Under the pieces are notes generated by a model. It ran no database searches. It had not been told where the DNA came from and saw nothing but the letters and a program-made list of their open reading frames with translations. A stretch of DNA of 16,360 bases from SIG440 sp045645805 (GTDB taxonomy: Bacteria; Bacillota; Clostridia; Monoglobales; Monoglobaceae), in the NCBI GenBank assembly GCA_045645805.1, contig JAZRJL010000089.1:1-16360 (forward strand), given 5' to 3'. Position numbers and translations under genes: made by a program. This document shows, piece after piece, positions 1 through 7,306 of the stretch. Each line of letters begins with the position of its first letter. Position 1 is the first letter of the stretch.

Positions 1-1108
1 CAACAGGATAGGTTTCCTGTCCGATAAGCTTTTTGCCGTTGCAAAGAATAACCTCTTTGTCAAATATAGAATTTTCAACCCAGCAATCGTCCATAATCCT
101 TGCATTCTGCATTATTATCGAATCCTTAACCACCGAGTCCTTTCCTATTTTCACGCCACGGGAGATAACACAGTTTTCAACCTTGCCTTCAATCACACAT
201 CCGTCAGCAATAAGTGAATTTTTAACCTCGGCATCACGTCCGTACTTGGTTGGGATGCTGTCCTTTGCCTTTGTATGAATGCTGCGTGCATCAAGTGTTC
301 CAAAAAGTTCACTGCGAACCTCGGGCTTAAGGAGTTCAAGATTAAATTCAAAGAATGATTTTATGCTGTCAATTGTCTTTTTATACCCGTCAAATTTATA
401 TCCGCAAATTCTGAGCTTGCCCAAATTTGCAAGAAGAATGTCCTTTGAAACTGAATGCCTATCGTGAGCAAGGCAATCGCTTACGAGGTCAATAAGTAAA
501 TCCTTTTTGATATACATCATATGCATATACGAAAGGTTTGACTTTTGAAGTCTGGGGTAAACCTGAATGTCTGTAACCTCGCCTCCGTCATTTACATCAA
601 CCAAAATTTGATGTCCAAGCTCCTTTGGGGTCAGTTCGCCCACTTCGGTATAAACCATCGTAATATCTGCTTCATTTTCAAAGTGAGTGTTTATGACCTC
701 TTCAAAGTTTATATTGCATATGGTGTTGCAGTCGGTAAGCAATACATATTCCTGTCGGCTGCGGTTTAAATAGCTCATTGCAGTATTGACAAAGTCAACA
801 CCCTCAATAATTCTCGTATTGTTGTCAGTACCCTCGGGCGGGTCAAGGATAAACAAGCCGTTTTCCTTTCGTGCAAGGTCCCAGGACTTACCGCTTCCGA
901 TATGGTCTCTCAGCGAGCGATGCTTGTTGCCTGTGGTTATACCCACATTCACTATACCTGAGTTTACCATATTTGACAGCATAAAGTCAATAATGCGGTA
1001 TCTGCCGCCAACAGGAACTGCCGCAAGAGAGCGAACCTTCATAAGTTCTCCAAGATTAACTTCAGGGTTGCCTGAAAAAATCAAACCCAATGTATTATTA
1101 TTTTCCAT
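1..1108 (-). CDS. glgD: GlgD, ADP-glucose pyrophosphorylase-like subunit (3' end cut off)
   Basis: This is a paralogue of the glucose-1-phosphate adenylyltransferase GlgC, and the visible 369 residues are nearly the whole protein. The ATG at 1108 follows an AGGAGGG ribosome site at 1117-1123 and lies 22 bases after the glgC stop. The fold is the same as GlgC: an N-terminal nucleotidyltransferase domain (residue 36 on reads RYRIIDFMLSN) and a C-terminal left-handed beta-helix of hexapeptide repeats (SLIADGCVIEGKVENCVIS). The catalytic features are missing. The glycine-rich loop is NPEVNLG instead of GGQGSRLG, the SGDH segment is replaced by LTDCNT, and the EEKP lysine motif reads VYPR. In Streptococcus mutans, GlgD is inactive alone but stimulates GlgC; the same regulatory role is inferred here. 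The reading frame is still open at base 2, so only a few C-terminal residues should be missing. Confidence 0.93.
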   Translation of the reverse strand, partial: MENNNTLGLIFSGNPEVNLGELMKVRSLAAVPVGGRYRIIDFMLSNMVNSGIVNVGITTGNKHRSLRDHIGSGKSWDLARKENGLFILDPPEGTDNNTRIIEGVDFVNTAMSYLNRSRQEYVLLTDCNTICNINFEEVINTHFENEADITMVYTEVGELTPKELGHQILVDVNDGGEVTDIQVYPRLQKSNLSYMHMMYIKKDLLIDLVSDCLAHDRHSVSKDILLANLGKLRICGYKFDGYKKTIDSIKSFFEFNLELLKPEVRSELFGTLDARSIHTKAKDSIPTKYGRDAEVKNSLIADGCVIEGKVENCVISRGVKIGKDSVVKDSIIMQNARIMDDCWVENSIFDKEVILCNGKKLIGQETYPV

Positions 1109-1130
1109 AATGCTTTCCCTCCTGCCTGAC

Positions 1131-2408
1131 CTATGCCGTTATGGTGTCTGCAGCCTTTTTAGAAGCCGCATTTGCCTTGGCTGTTTTGTTTTTTACATTC
1201 CGTGTAACCATTGAACATCTGCCAATTTTAATATCCTTGTCAACAAGCACATTTGGACCTATCAAAGTGATATCATCCGAACAGATTTTTGTATTGTGGA
1301 AGTCCAACACGGCATTAATGTCATCCAAACCTATTACCGCATTTTCAGACACATATGCGTTTGTGCCAAGCATTGCCTTGTTTACAACCGCTCCCTTTTT
1401 AACTACTGCACAGGGGAACAGCACCGAATCACGTACAACCGCACCTTCCTCAATCGTTACCCCCTCGAATATAACCGAATTTTCGACATCTCCCGCAATC
1501 TCACAACCTGCTGTTATATAGCAGTTTTTAACTCTCGATTCAGGAGCAAGATACTGGGGCGGCATTGCAGGGGTACGGCTGAAAATCTTCCAGTCATCAT
1601 CGTCTAAAAGATAGCCGGGATTTTCAGAAAGTAAATTCATATTTGCCTCCCAAAGACTTTGGATTGTACCAACATCCTTCCAGTACCCGTCAAATCTGTA
1701 TGCAAGAAGCTTGTTTCCGTCTTCAAGCATTTTAGGAATTATGTTTTTGCCAAAATCGTTGTCCGACTTGGGGTCATTTTCATCGGCAATAAGGTATTTT
1801 TTAAGAATCGACCATGTAAACACATAAACACCCATTGATGCAAGGTTGCTTTTTGGTTTTTTTGGTTTTTCCTCAAATTCTACAATATTCATATCTTCAT
1901 CGGTGTTCATAATGCCAAACCGCGAAGCCTCGTCCCAGGGAACTTCAATTACTGCAATGGTGGCAGCTGCATTTGCCTCCTCATGTGCCTTTACCATAAG
2001 CGAATAATCCATTTTATAAATATGGTCGCCCGAAAGAACAACTACATATTCAGGGTCAAAGCGACTTATAAAACCGATATTCTGATAAATAGCATTGGCT
2101 GTACCTTTGTACCATTCTCCCTTTTCAGCTGACACATACGGCGGAAGAACATAAACACCGCCGCTGTTTCGGTCAAGGTCCCAAGGCTGTCCGTTTCCTA
2201 TATAAGTATTAAGTTCAAGTGGCTGATACTGAGTAAGAACTCCCACGGTTGTAATGCCCGAATGAGTACAATTACTTAATGGAAAGTCTATTATACGGTA
2301 CTTTCCGCCAAAAGGTACCGCAGGCTTTGCAACATCCTTTGTAAGAACTCCCAGTCTGCTGCCTTGACCTCCGGCAAGTATCATTGCAACACATTCTTTT
2401 GATTTCAT
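1131..2408 (-). CDS. glgC: glucose-1-phosphate adenylyltransferase (ADP-glucose pyrophosphorylase), catalytic subunit
   Basis: The enzyme makes ADP-glucose from ATP and glucose-1-phosphate, the committed step of bacterial glycogen synthesis, in the cytoplasm. The 425 residues contain the intact GGQGSRL nucleotide loop (13-19), the lysine/arginine segment KPAVPFGGKYRIIDFPLSN (28-46), the catalytic aspartate in SGDH (D128), the glucose-phosphate lysine in FEEKP (K181) and YWKDVGTIQSLWEANM (242-257). A beta-helix of hexapeptide repeats follows. The last ~20 residues form a lysine/alanine-rich tail that probably accounts for its being longer than many Firmicute GlgC proteins. The ATG at 2408 follows GGAGG at 2417-2421. 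It is the middle gene of the glgB-glgC-glgD operon, 48 bases after glgB. The partner subunit is GlgD. Confidence 0.97.
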   Translation of the reverse strand: MKSKECVAMILAGGQGSRLGVLTKDVAKPAVPFGGKYRIIDFPLSNCTHSGITTVGVLTQYQPLELNTYIGNGQPWDLDRNSGGVYVLPPYVSAEKGEWYKGTANAIYQNIGFISRFDPEYVVVLSGDHIYKMDYSLMVKAHEEANAAATIAVIEVPWDEASRFGIMNTDEDMNIVEFEEKPKKPKSNLASMGVYVFTWSILKKYLIADENDPKSDNDFGKNIIPKMLEDGNKLLAYRFDGYWKDVGTIQSLWEANMNLLSENPGYLLDDDDWKIFSRTPAMPPQYLAPESRVKNCYITAGCEIAGDVENSVIFEGVTIEEGAVVRDSVLFPCAVVKKGAVVNKAMLGTNAYVSENAVIGLDDINAVLDFHNTKICSDDITLIGPNVLVDKDIKIGRCSMVTRNVKNKTAKANAASKKAADTITA

Positions 2409-2456
2409 ACCTAAAACCTCCGTTTTAATTTTGTATATGTTATCCGGTCAAACACA

Positions 2457-4373
2457 TCAATCGGATACCTTCACAGTTTTTGCTTTTTTAATATAAATGG
2501 CTGAAAGCTCGGGAAGGTCAATCTCGAGAACATATTTAAAGCTTTTAAATGTCTTCCGCTTTGCAACAAGCTTTTGTTTTGCCTTTGCCGTACCACCATA
2601 AGCCTTTGAATCACTGTTTAAAACAACCTCGTATTCACCCTTAGCCGGCACGCCAATAACATATTTCTTATGTTCCTGTGCTGCAAAGTTCAAAACAACA
2701 ATTGTTTTGTCACGTCTGCTTTTGCTGCTGCGTATAAAAGAAATAACGCTCTTTTCGCCATCCTCCGCATTTATCCATTCAAAACCGGACCAATCACTGT
2801 CATTCTCGTGCATAGAACGGTTTGACTTGTAATATTCATTAAGCTCCTTTGTAAACCTTTGCAGTCCCTTGTGACTGTCATAGTCAAGAAGCATCCAGTC
2901 AAGACCTTCAGCAAACCGCCATTCGATAAACTGTCCGAATTCGCCACCCATAAATAAAAGCTTTTTGCCGGGATGTGCATACATAAAGGCATACAAAAGC
3001 TTAAGGCTTTTAAACTTCTGCTCATATGTTCCATACATTTTGTTAATAAGCGAAGCCTTTCCATGCACCACCTCGTCATGTGACAGGGGCAAAATATAAT
3101 TTTCTGAAAATGCATACATCATTGAGAATGTAAGCATATTGTGGTTCGAGCCACGGAAATATGGGTCCATAGACATATATCTTAATATGTCATTCATCCA
3201 TCCCATATTCCATTTGAAATTAAAGCCAAGACCGCCCTCATGAACGGGCATTGTAACACCGCCCCAGGCAGTTGATTCCTCAGCAATCATCAGTATATTT
3301 GGAAATTCGGAAAATATTACTGTATTCAGCTTTTGTAAAAACTCTATTGCCGCCAAGTTTTCTTTGCCGCCGTATTTATTGGCAACCCATTCACCGTCAC
3401 GACGGTTGTAATCAAGATAGAGCATACTGGATACCGCATCAACTCTGAGACCGTCCATATGATACTCGGACAGCCAGAACTGTGCATTGGAAATTAAGAA
3501 CGAATGTATCTCACTTTTATCCCAGTTAAATACAAGTGTTCCCCATTCCTTATGCTCGCCAAGACGGGTATCAGGGTGTTCATAAAGACAGCTTCCATCA
3601 AATTTTGCAAGACCGTGTGCATCCTTTGGAAAGTGTGCAGGCACCCAGTCCATAATCACACCTATACCTGCCCTGTGACATTTGTCAATAAAACTTTTCA
3701 ATTGAGCAGGTGTTCCAAAGCGGCTGTTTGCTGAAAAGTATCCTCCAATCTGATACCCCCAGGAACCGTCAAAGGGATATTCACAAATTGGCATAAGCTC
3801 AATATGGGTATACCCCATTTCTTTTACGTAAGGTATAAGCTCCTCTGCCATTTCAGAATATGTGAGAAAGCTTCCGTCTTCATGCTGTTTCCATGACCCG
3901 AAATGCATCTCATATATATTTATCGGCTTGTCATAGGGCTGTGTTTTGCTACGTTTTTTCAGCCACGCACCATCCTGCCATTTATATGACATATCTGCAA
4001 CAACCGATGCTGTCGCAGGTCTGACCTCGCTTTGAAAAGCAAACGGGTCTGACTTTAATATTATCTCACCATTTTTAGTCTGTATGCTGTATTTATACTT
4101 TTCACCGACGCTTATTCCAGGTACATAAATATGCCATATGCCGGTATCGGTATAACGCTGCATTGGATTTATATTTCTGTCCCAGCCATTTTTGTCACAT
4201 ACAACCGAAACAGATGCCGCATTAGGTGCCCATACCGAAAAGCTGCAACCATTACCGTCATGGTTTGCCCCTAATATATTGTAACTCTGGAAATTTTTGC
4301 CCTCGTTAAACAAAAACATAAGCTCTGCTGATAATTCTGCATTTTCCCCGATATGGCAAAGATTGTTTCCCAT
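2457..4373 (-). CDS. glgB: 1,4-alpha-glucan branching enzyme GlgB
   Basis: The enzyme cuts an alpha-1,4 glucan and transfers the piece to a 6-hydroxyl, creating the branch points of glycogen. With the start at ATG 4373 (GGAGG at 4384-4388) the protein is 638 residues, a normal length for the family. The frame stays open to an ATG at 4511, but that would precede the predicted promoter and has no ribosome site, so it is rejected. An N-terminal CBM48-like domain (about residues 30-120, FSVWAPNA) precedes the GH13 barrel. The four GH13 motifs are intact: DWVPAHF (242-248), GLRVDAVSS with nucleophile D312, the acid in AEES (near 365), and LSHDEVV with D433. A C-terminal beta domain follows. It is the first gene of the glgB-glgC-glgD operon. 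Confidence 0.96.
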   Translation of the reverse strand: MGNNLCHIGENAELSAELMFLFNEGKNFQSYNILGANHDGNGCSFSVWAPNAASVSVVCDKNGWDRNINPMQRYTDTGIWHIYVPGISVGEKYKYSIQTKNGEIILKSDPFAFQSEVRPATASVVADMSYKWQDGAWLKKRSKTQPYDKPINIYEMHFGSWKQHEDGSFLTYSEMAEELIPYVKEMGYTHIELMPICEYPFDGSWGYQIGGYFSANSRFGTPAQLKSFIDKCHRAGIGVIMDWVPAHFPKDAHGLAKFDGSCLYEHPDTRLGEHKEWGTLVFNWDKSEIHSFLISNAQFWLSEYHMDGLRVDAVSSMLYLDYNRRDGEWVANKYGGKENLAAIEFLQKLNTVIFSEFPNILMIAEESTAWGGVTMPVHEGGLGFNFKWNMGWMNDILRYMSMDPYFRGSNHNMLTFSMMYAFSENYILPLSHDEVVHGKASLINKMYGTYEQKFKSLKLLYAFMYAHPGKKLLFMGGEFGQFIEWRFAEGLDWMLLDYDSHKGLQRFTKELNEYYKSNRSMHENDSDWSGFEWINAEDGEKSVISFIRSSKSRRDKTIVVLNFAAQEHKKYVIGVPAKGEYEVVLNSDSKAYGGTAKAKQKLVAKRKTFKSFKYVLEIDLPELSAIYIKKAKTVKVSD

Positions 4374-4468
4374 TTTTAAGTATCCTCCGTAACCCCAAAT
4401 TCTTTTGTCAATTTTTATCAAATTATGTTGTCTTTTACACTCTGTTTCAGTATATTTTCTACAATTAT

Positions 4469-4497
4469 ATTTTATCACATTAAAGCAATATTGTCTA
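4469..4497 (-). promoter_or_regulatory. predicted sigma-A promoter of the glgBCD operon
   Basis: Read on the minus strand, the -35 box is TAGACA (4497-4492, 5/6 match), the spacer is 17 bases, and the -10 box is TAAAAT (4474-4469, 5/6) preceded by TG plus one base, an extended -10. Transcription would start near 4462, about 90 bases before the glgB ATG. This implies that glgB is transcribed separately from the GH13 gene upstream of it, although readthrough is possible because I see no strong terminator after that gene. Confidence 0.6.
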
Positions 4498-4558
4498 TGT
4501 ATATATTGCATAAACTTTTTCCATTTTTTTCACCATTTAGAAAGTATTCGGGGCATTT

Positions 4559-6496
4559 TTAGTCAATATATATTTCTCCCTCAAAGCCTTTTAGCTCAAT
4601 TCCCACAGTTTTAGTATTTTCAGAAATAATTGTCCCTGAAAACACACCTGTCAGTTTTTTAGCTGTTTTTTGTTCAAGGTCAAAGCTTATATACCTTGCT
4701 TCGCTGCTTCGGTTGATGCAGCAAACAGCAATGCCGTTTTTTGAAGGCTTTCCAAACACATCCTCGGATTTTTTAATTTGACGTTCATACACAAGCACGT
4801 CTCCATCAGCATAAAGGATATGAAAATCGCCGGTTTTCAGGCAGTCTTTTGAATTTCGCAACGCAATAGCTTTCTTGTAAAATCCAAGCAAATCAGGATC
4901 AACGCACCGCCAGCTGTATGCTTTTCGGTTAAAGGGGTCTCTGAGTCCCTGCATACCTATCTCGTCACCATAATATACACACGGCACTCCTACAAAGGTC
5001 ATCTGCATCAGCACTGCAAGCTTCAGGCGGTTTATAGCAAGAGTTTCAGCAACGGGGTCAAGCCTGAATCGTATTTTTTCGTCATTGCTCATTCCTTCAT
5101 CAATATTCTGCCCCGAAAGAATATTTTTTGCACGCATTGTATCGTGAGTTCCAATGAGATTCATATTTGCATACAGTGCCTCTTTGGGATAATTTTCCAT
5201 AATAGAAAGCATTCTTCCGGCAAAGTCCTGAGCCATAATTTCACCAAGCAAAAATCCGAAGACTCCGTCTTTAAACGGATAATTCATTACACTGTCAAGC
5301 TCGCAGCCGTAAAGAAATTCTCTTTGCAAGCCATAACTCACCTTGTTTGAAGCATCCTCCCATACTTCGCCAATAACAACAGCATCTTCATTTTCCTTTT
5401 TGACCTCGGTACGAAGTATCTTTATAAATTCATCAGGAAGTTCGTCAGCAACATCAAGCCGCCAGCCTTTTGCACCCTTTCTCAACCATTTCTTTATTAT
5501 AGCATCCTTACTGCGAAGAATATAGTCGAGATAAGTCGGCTCGGTCTCATTTACATTGGGCAGATTTGAGCAGCCCCACCAGCTGTTATATGAGCCGTCA
5601 TCGTTCCATTGATACCAGCTTGAATACTGCGAACCCCATTGCCGTGCGGCACCTATGTTTTCACCATAGCTGCCATATTTGTTAAAATATACGCTGTCAC
5701 TGCCTGTATGGCTGAATACACCATCTAAAATAATGCTGATACCCATATCCTCAGCCTTTTTGCAAAGTTCTTCAAAATCCTCCTCGCTGCCTAAAATTGG
5801 ATCAATACGGCTGTAATCACCAGTATCGTAACGATGATTTGAATATGCTTCGAAAATCGGATTTAAATATATGACACTTATGCCAAGGTCTTTTAAATAA
5901 TCAAGCTTTTCCTCAATTCCTTTCAGGTTTCCGCCGTAAAAGTCATTGCAGGCAGGACCGTTTTCAAAAGGATGCCTGTCAAAAAAGAAATCCTCGTACC
6001 AATCATTATGAATGCGGTACTCGCTGTGCTTTTCCAAAAATTCTGTGTTTTTGCCGCTTTTGTAAAACCGGTCAGGAAAAATCTGATACATAACCGCTTT
6101 TTTGAACCAGTCCGGAGTCTTGAAGTTTTTATCATAAACCGTTATCTGATAAGATATATCCGATGGGCTGTCCTCCATAACACCAATACCGCCAAGTCTT
6201 TGGGGATTGTTTGAATAGTATAAAGTTCTTCCTTTTACCGAAACTACAAAATAATACCACAAAAGCTGCGGTTCTTTGGGCATTTCAATTTCCGCAGAAT
6301 AGAAAGCCCCCGAATTTGCTTGTTCAATTATGTTCATTTCAACAAATTGTTCATTCCCATCCCACAATCGCAGCCTTGCAAAGTCGGGAACAGTATCAGT
6401 CTCAACATATATTGAAAGTCTGACCGTGTCACCCGTTTTGACTGCACCTTGGGGAAATCTGTATTGTTTGTCTTGTGAATTGTGGTAAATTTTCAT
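4559..6496 (-). CDS. cytoplasmic GH13 alpha-glucan hydrolase (neopullulanase / cyclomaltodextrinase-like)
   Basis: This is a 645-residue glycoside hydrolase family 13 protein. The ATG at 6496 follows AGAGGAAG; the in-frame ATG at 6559 has no ribosome site. An N-terminal beta-sandwich (about residues 1-115, carbohydrate-binding type) precedes the barrel, which opens with AVMYQIFPDRFYKSG, typical of the neopullulanase/maltogenic amylase group. The catalytic set is complete: region I DGVFSHTG (D258, H263), region II GWRLDVADE with nucleophile D348, region III GEVWED with acid E377, and region IV GTHDT with D452. There is no signal peptide or anchor, so it should act inside the cell on imported malto-oligosaccharides or on glycogen. 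Whether it cuts alpha-1,4, alpha-1,6 or both cannot be told from sequence alone. Its neighbour is the glycogen operon, 185 bases downstream. Confidence 0.9.
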   Translation of the reverse strand: MKIYHNSQDKQYRFPQGAVKTGDTVRLSIYVETDTVPDFARLRLWDGNEQFVEMNIIEQANSGAFYSAEIEMPKEPQLLWYYFVVSVKGRTLYYSNNPQRLGGIGVMEDSPSDISYQITVYDKNFKTPDWFKKAVMYQIFPDRFYKSGKNTEFLEKHSEYRIHNDWYEDFFFDRHPFENGPACNDFYGGNLKGIEEKLDYLKDLGISVIYLNPIFEAYSNHRYDTGDYSRIDPILGSEEDFEELCKKAEDMGISIILDGVFSHTGSDSVYFNKYGSYGENIGAARQWGSQYSSWYQWNDDGSYNSWWGCSNLPNVNETEPTYLDYILRSKDAIIKKWLRKGAKGWRLDVADELPDEFIKILRTEVKKENEDAVVIGEVWEDASNKVSYGLQREFLYGCELDSVMNYPFKDGVFGFLLGEIMAQDFAGRMLSIMENYPKEALYANMNLIGTHDTMRAKNILSGQNIDEGMSNDEKIRFRLDPVAETLAINRLKLAVLMQMTFVGVPCVYYGDEIGMQGLRDPFNRKAYSWRCVDPDLLGFYKKAIALRNSKDCLKTGDFHILYADGDVLVYERQIKKSEDVFGKPSKNGIAVCCINRSSEARYISFDLEQKTAKKLTGVFSGTIISENTKTVGIELKGFEGEIYID

Positions 6497-6553
6497 TTCT
6501 TCCTCTTTCTTTTGTATAGCTACCCTAAAGCTAAAACTCTTTAAAAATTTTTG

Positions 6554-6581
6554 TTGCATTGTGTTATTTTTATGTTATACT
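6554..6581 (+). promoter_or_regulatory. predicted promoter of the HAD-addB operon
   Basis: The -35 box TTGCAT (6554-6559) and the -10 box TATACT (6576-6581) are separated by 16 bases. The -10 is extended by TG at 6573-6574. Transcription would start near 6588, about 29 bases before the ATG at 6617. The -10 forms the left arm of a palindrome shared with a promoter on the other strand. Confidence 0.6.
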
Positions 6582-6597
6582 TTAAATAAGTATACCA
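6573..6597. repeat. inverted repeat joining two opposed -10 elements
   Basis: TATACTT (6576-6582) and AAGTATA (6588-6594) are perfect inverted copies around a 5-base AT centre. With one mismatch the symmetry extends to TG at 6573-6574 and CA at 6596-6597. Each arm is the -10 of a promoter on one strand. It could also be an operator for a dimeric regulator. Confidence 0.7.
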
Positions 6598-6617
6598 CAA
6601 AAAGGACAAAACGTAAA
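6589..6617 (-). promoter_or_regulatory. predicted promoter of the GH13 hydrolase gene
   Basis: On the minus strand the -10 box is TATACT (6594-6589), extended by TG at 6597-6596. A weaker -35 box, TTTACG (6617-6612, 4/6), sits 17 bases upstream. The start would be near 6582, leaving a leader of about 85 bases. It overlaps head-on with the plus-strand promoter. Confidence 0.5.
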
Positions 6618-7303
6618 TGCAAACTTTAAAATTTACTGATATTCCCTTAGAATACATAATTTTTGATATGGACGGCGTTTTGGTTGATTCAGCACCGATT
6701 ACACGTAAAGCGGCAAGAATTGCTCTTTCGGAAATAGGAATTTCTGCCCAGGCTATTGACTTCACTCAATATGCCGGAACAGGCGAAAAAAACTTTATCA
6801 CAGGACCTTGCCATGATTTCAATAAAGCAGAACTTACCGAAATTGCAATTGCTCGCTTTTATGAAATATTTGACAAAAATGTGCAAAACGAAATCAAGGT
6901 CTTTCCAATGGTACGTGAAACCTTGCTCCGTCTTAAGGAAACAAATTATCCAATTGCACTTGCATCAAGCTCGGCATCTTTCAAGCTTTTTCAGACCCTT
7001 GCTGCAGCTCAAATAAAAAAAGATTGGTTTGACGTAATCATTTCAGGTGATGACGTAAGCGCGACAAAGCCATCACCGCAGATTTTTGATACTGCAATCA
7101 AACGCCTTGGTGCTTTTCCGGACAAATGTCTTATTATTGAAGACGCCGTATCGGGAGTCGTAGCAGCAAAATCAGCAAACGCAAAATGCTTTGCTGTAAC
7201 AAACACCTTTTCAAAAGAAAAGCTTTTGGAAACCGGTGCAGATTTTGTCGGATACCAGATTGATGAAATTTTTAATTTTTTATCAAAGAGAGGAGAAGTG
7301 TAG
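6617..7303 (+). CDS. HAD-superfamily (subfamily IA) phosphohydrolase
   Basis: This 228-residue protein has all four HAD motifs: FDMDGVLVDS with nucleophile D17 and acid/base D19, a motif II serine in ALASSSAS (S117), a motif III lysine in KPSPQIF (K151), and motif IV IIEDAVSG (E175, D176). A helical cap domain lies between motifs I and II. The neighbouring glycogen genes suggest beta-phosphoglucomutase, but the histidine after motif I and the GxSR cap motif typical of that enzyme are absent (here DSAPITRK and GTGEKNF). A phosphatase of unknown sugar- or nucleotide-phosphate substrate is the safer call. The ATG at 6617 follows AAAGGA at 6601-6606. addB starts 3 bases after its stop, so the two are cotranscribed. 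Confidence 0.88.
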   Translation: MQTLKFTDIPLEYIIFDMDGVLVDSAPITRKAARIALSEIGISAQAIDFTQYAGTGEKNFITGPCHDFNKAELTEIAIARFYEIFDKNVQNEIKVFPMVRETLLRLKETNYPIALASSSASFKLFQTLAAAQIKKDWFDVIISGDDVSATKPSPQIFDTAIKRLGAFPDKCLIIEDAVSGVVAAKSANAKCFAVTNTFSKEKLLETGADFVGYQIDEIFNFLSKRGEV

Positions 7304-7306
7304 CAA

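Noticed and set aside
1141..1607. Plus-strand open frames antisense to glgC
   Set aside because: They are mirror frames of the hexapeptide-repeat coding region with no start signals or recognisable domains.
4374..4511. N-terminal 46-residue extension of GlgB from an ATG at 4511
   Set aside because: It has no ribosome site, overlaps the predicted promoter, and is unlike GlgB N-termini; ATG 4373 has GGAGG at the right distance.
6522..6538. Short inverted repeat TAGCT...AGCTA upstream of the GH13 gene
   Set aside because: Only five pairs around a 7-base loop in AT-rich DNA; likely chance.
6497..6559. 21-residue extension of the GH13 protein from ATG 6559
   Set aside because: No Shine-Dalgarno site precedes it, whereas ATG 6496 follows AGAGGAAG; the extra residues do not resemble a signal peptide with a cleavage site.
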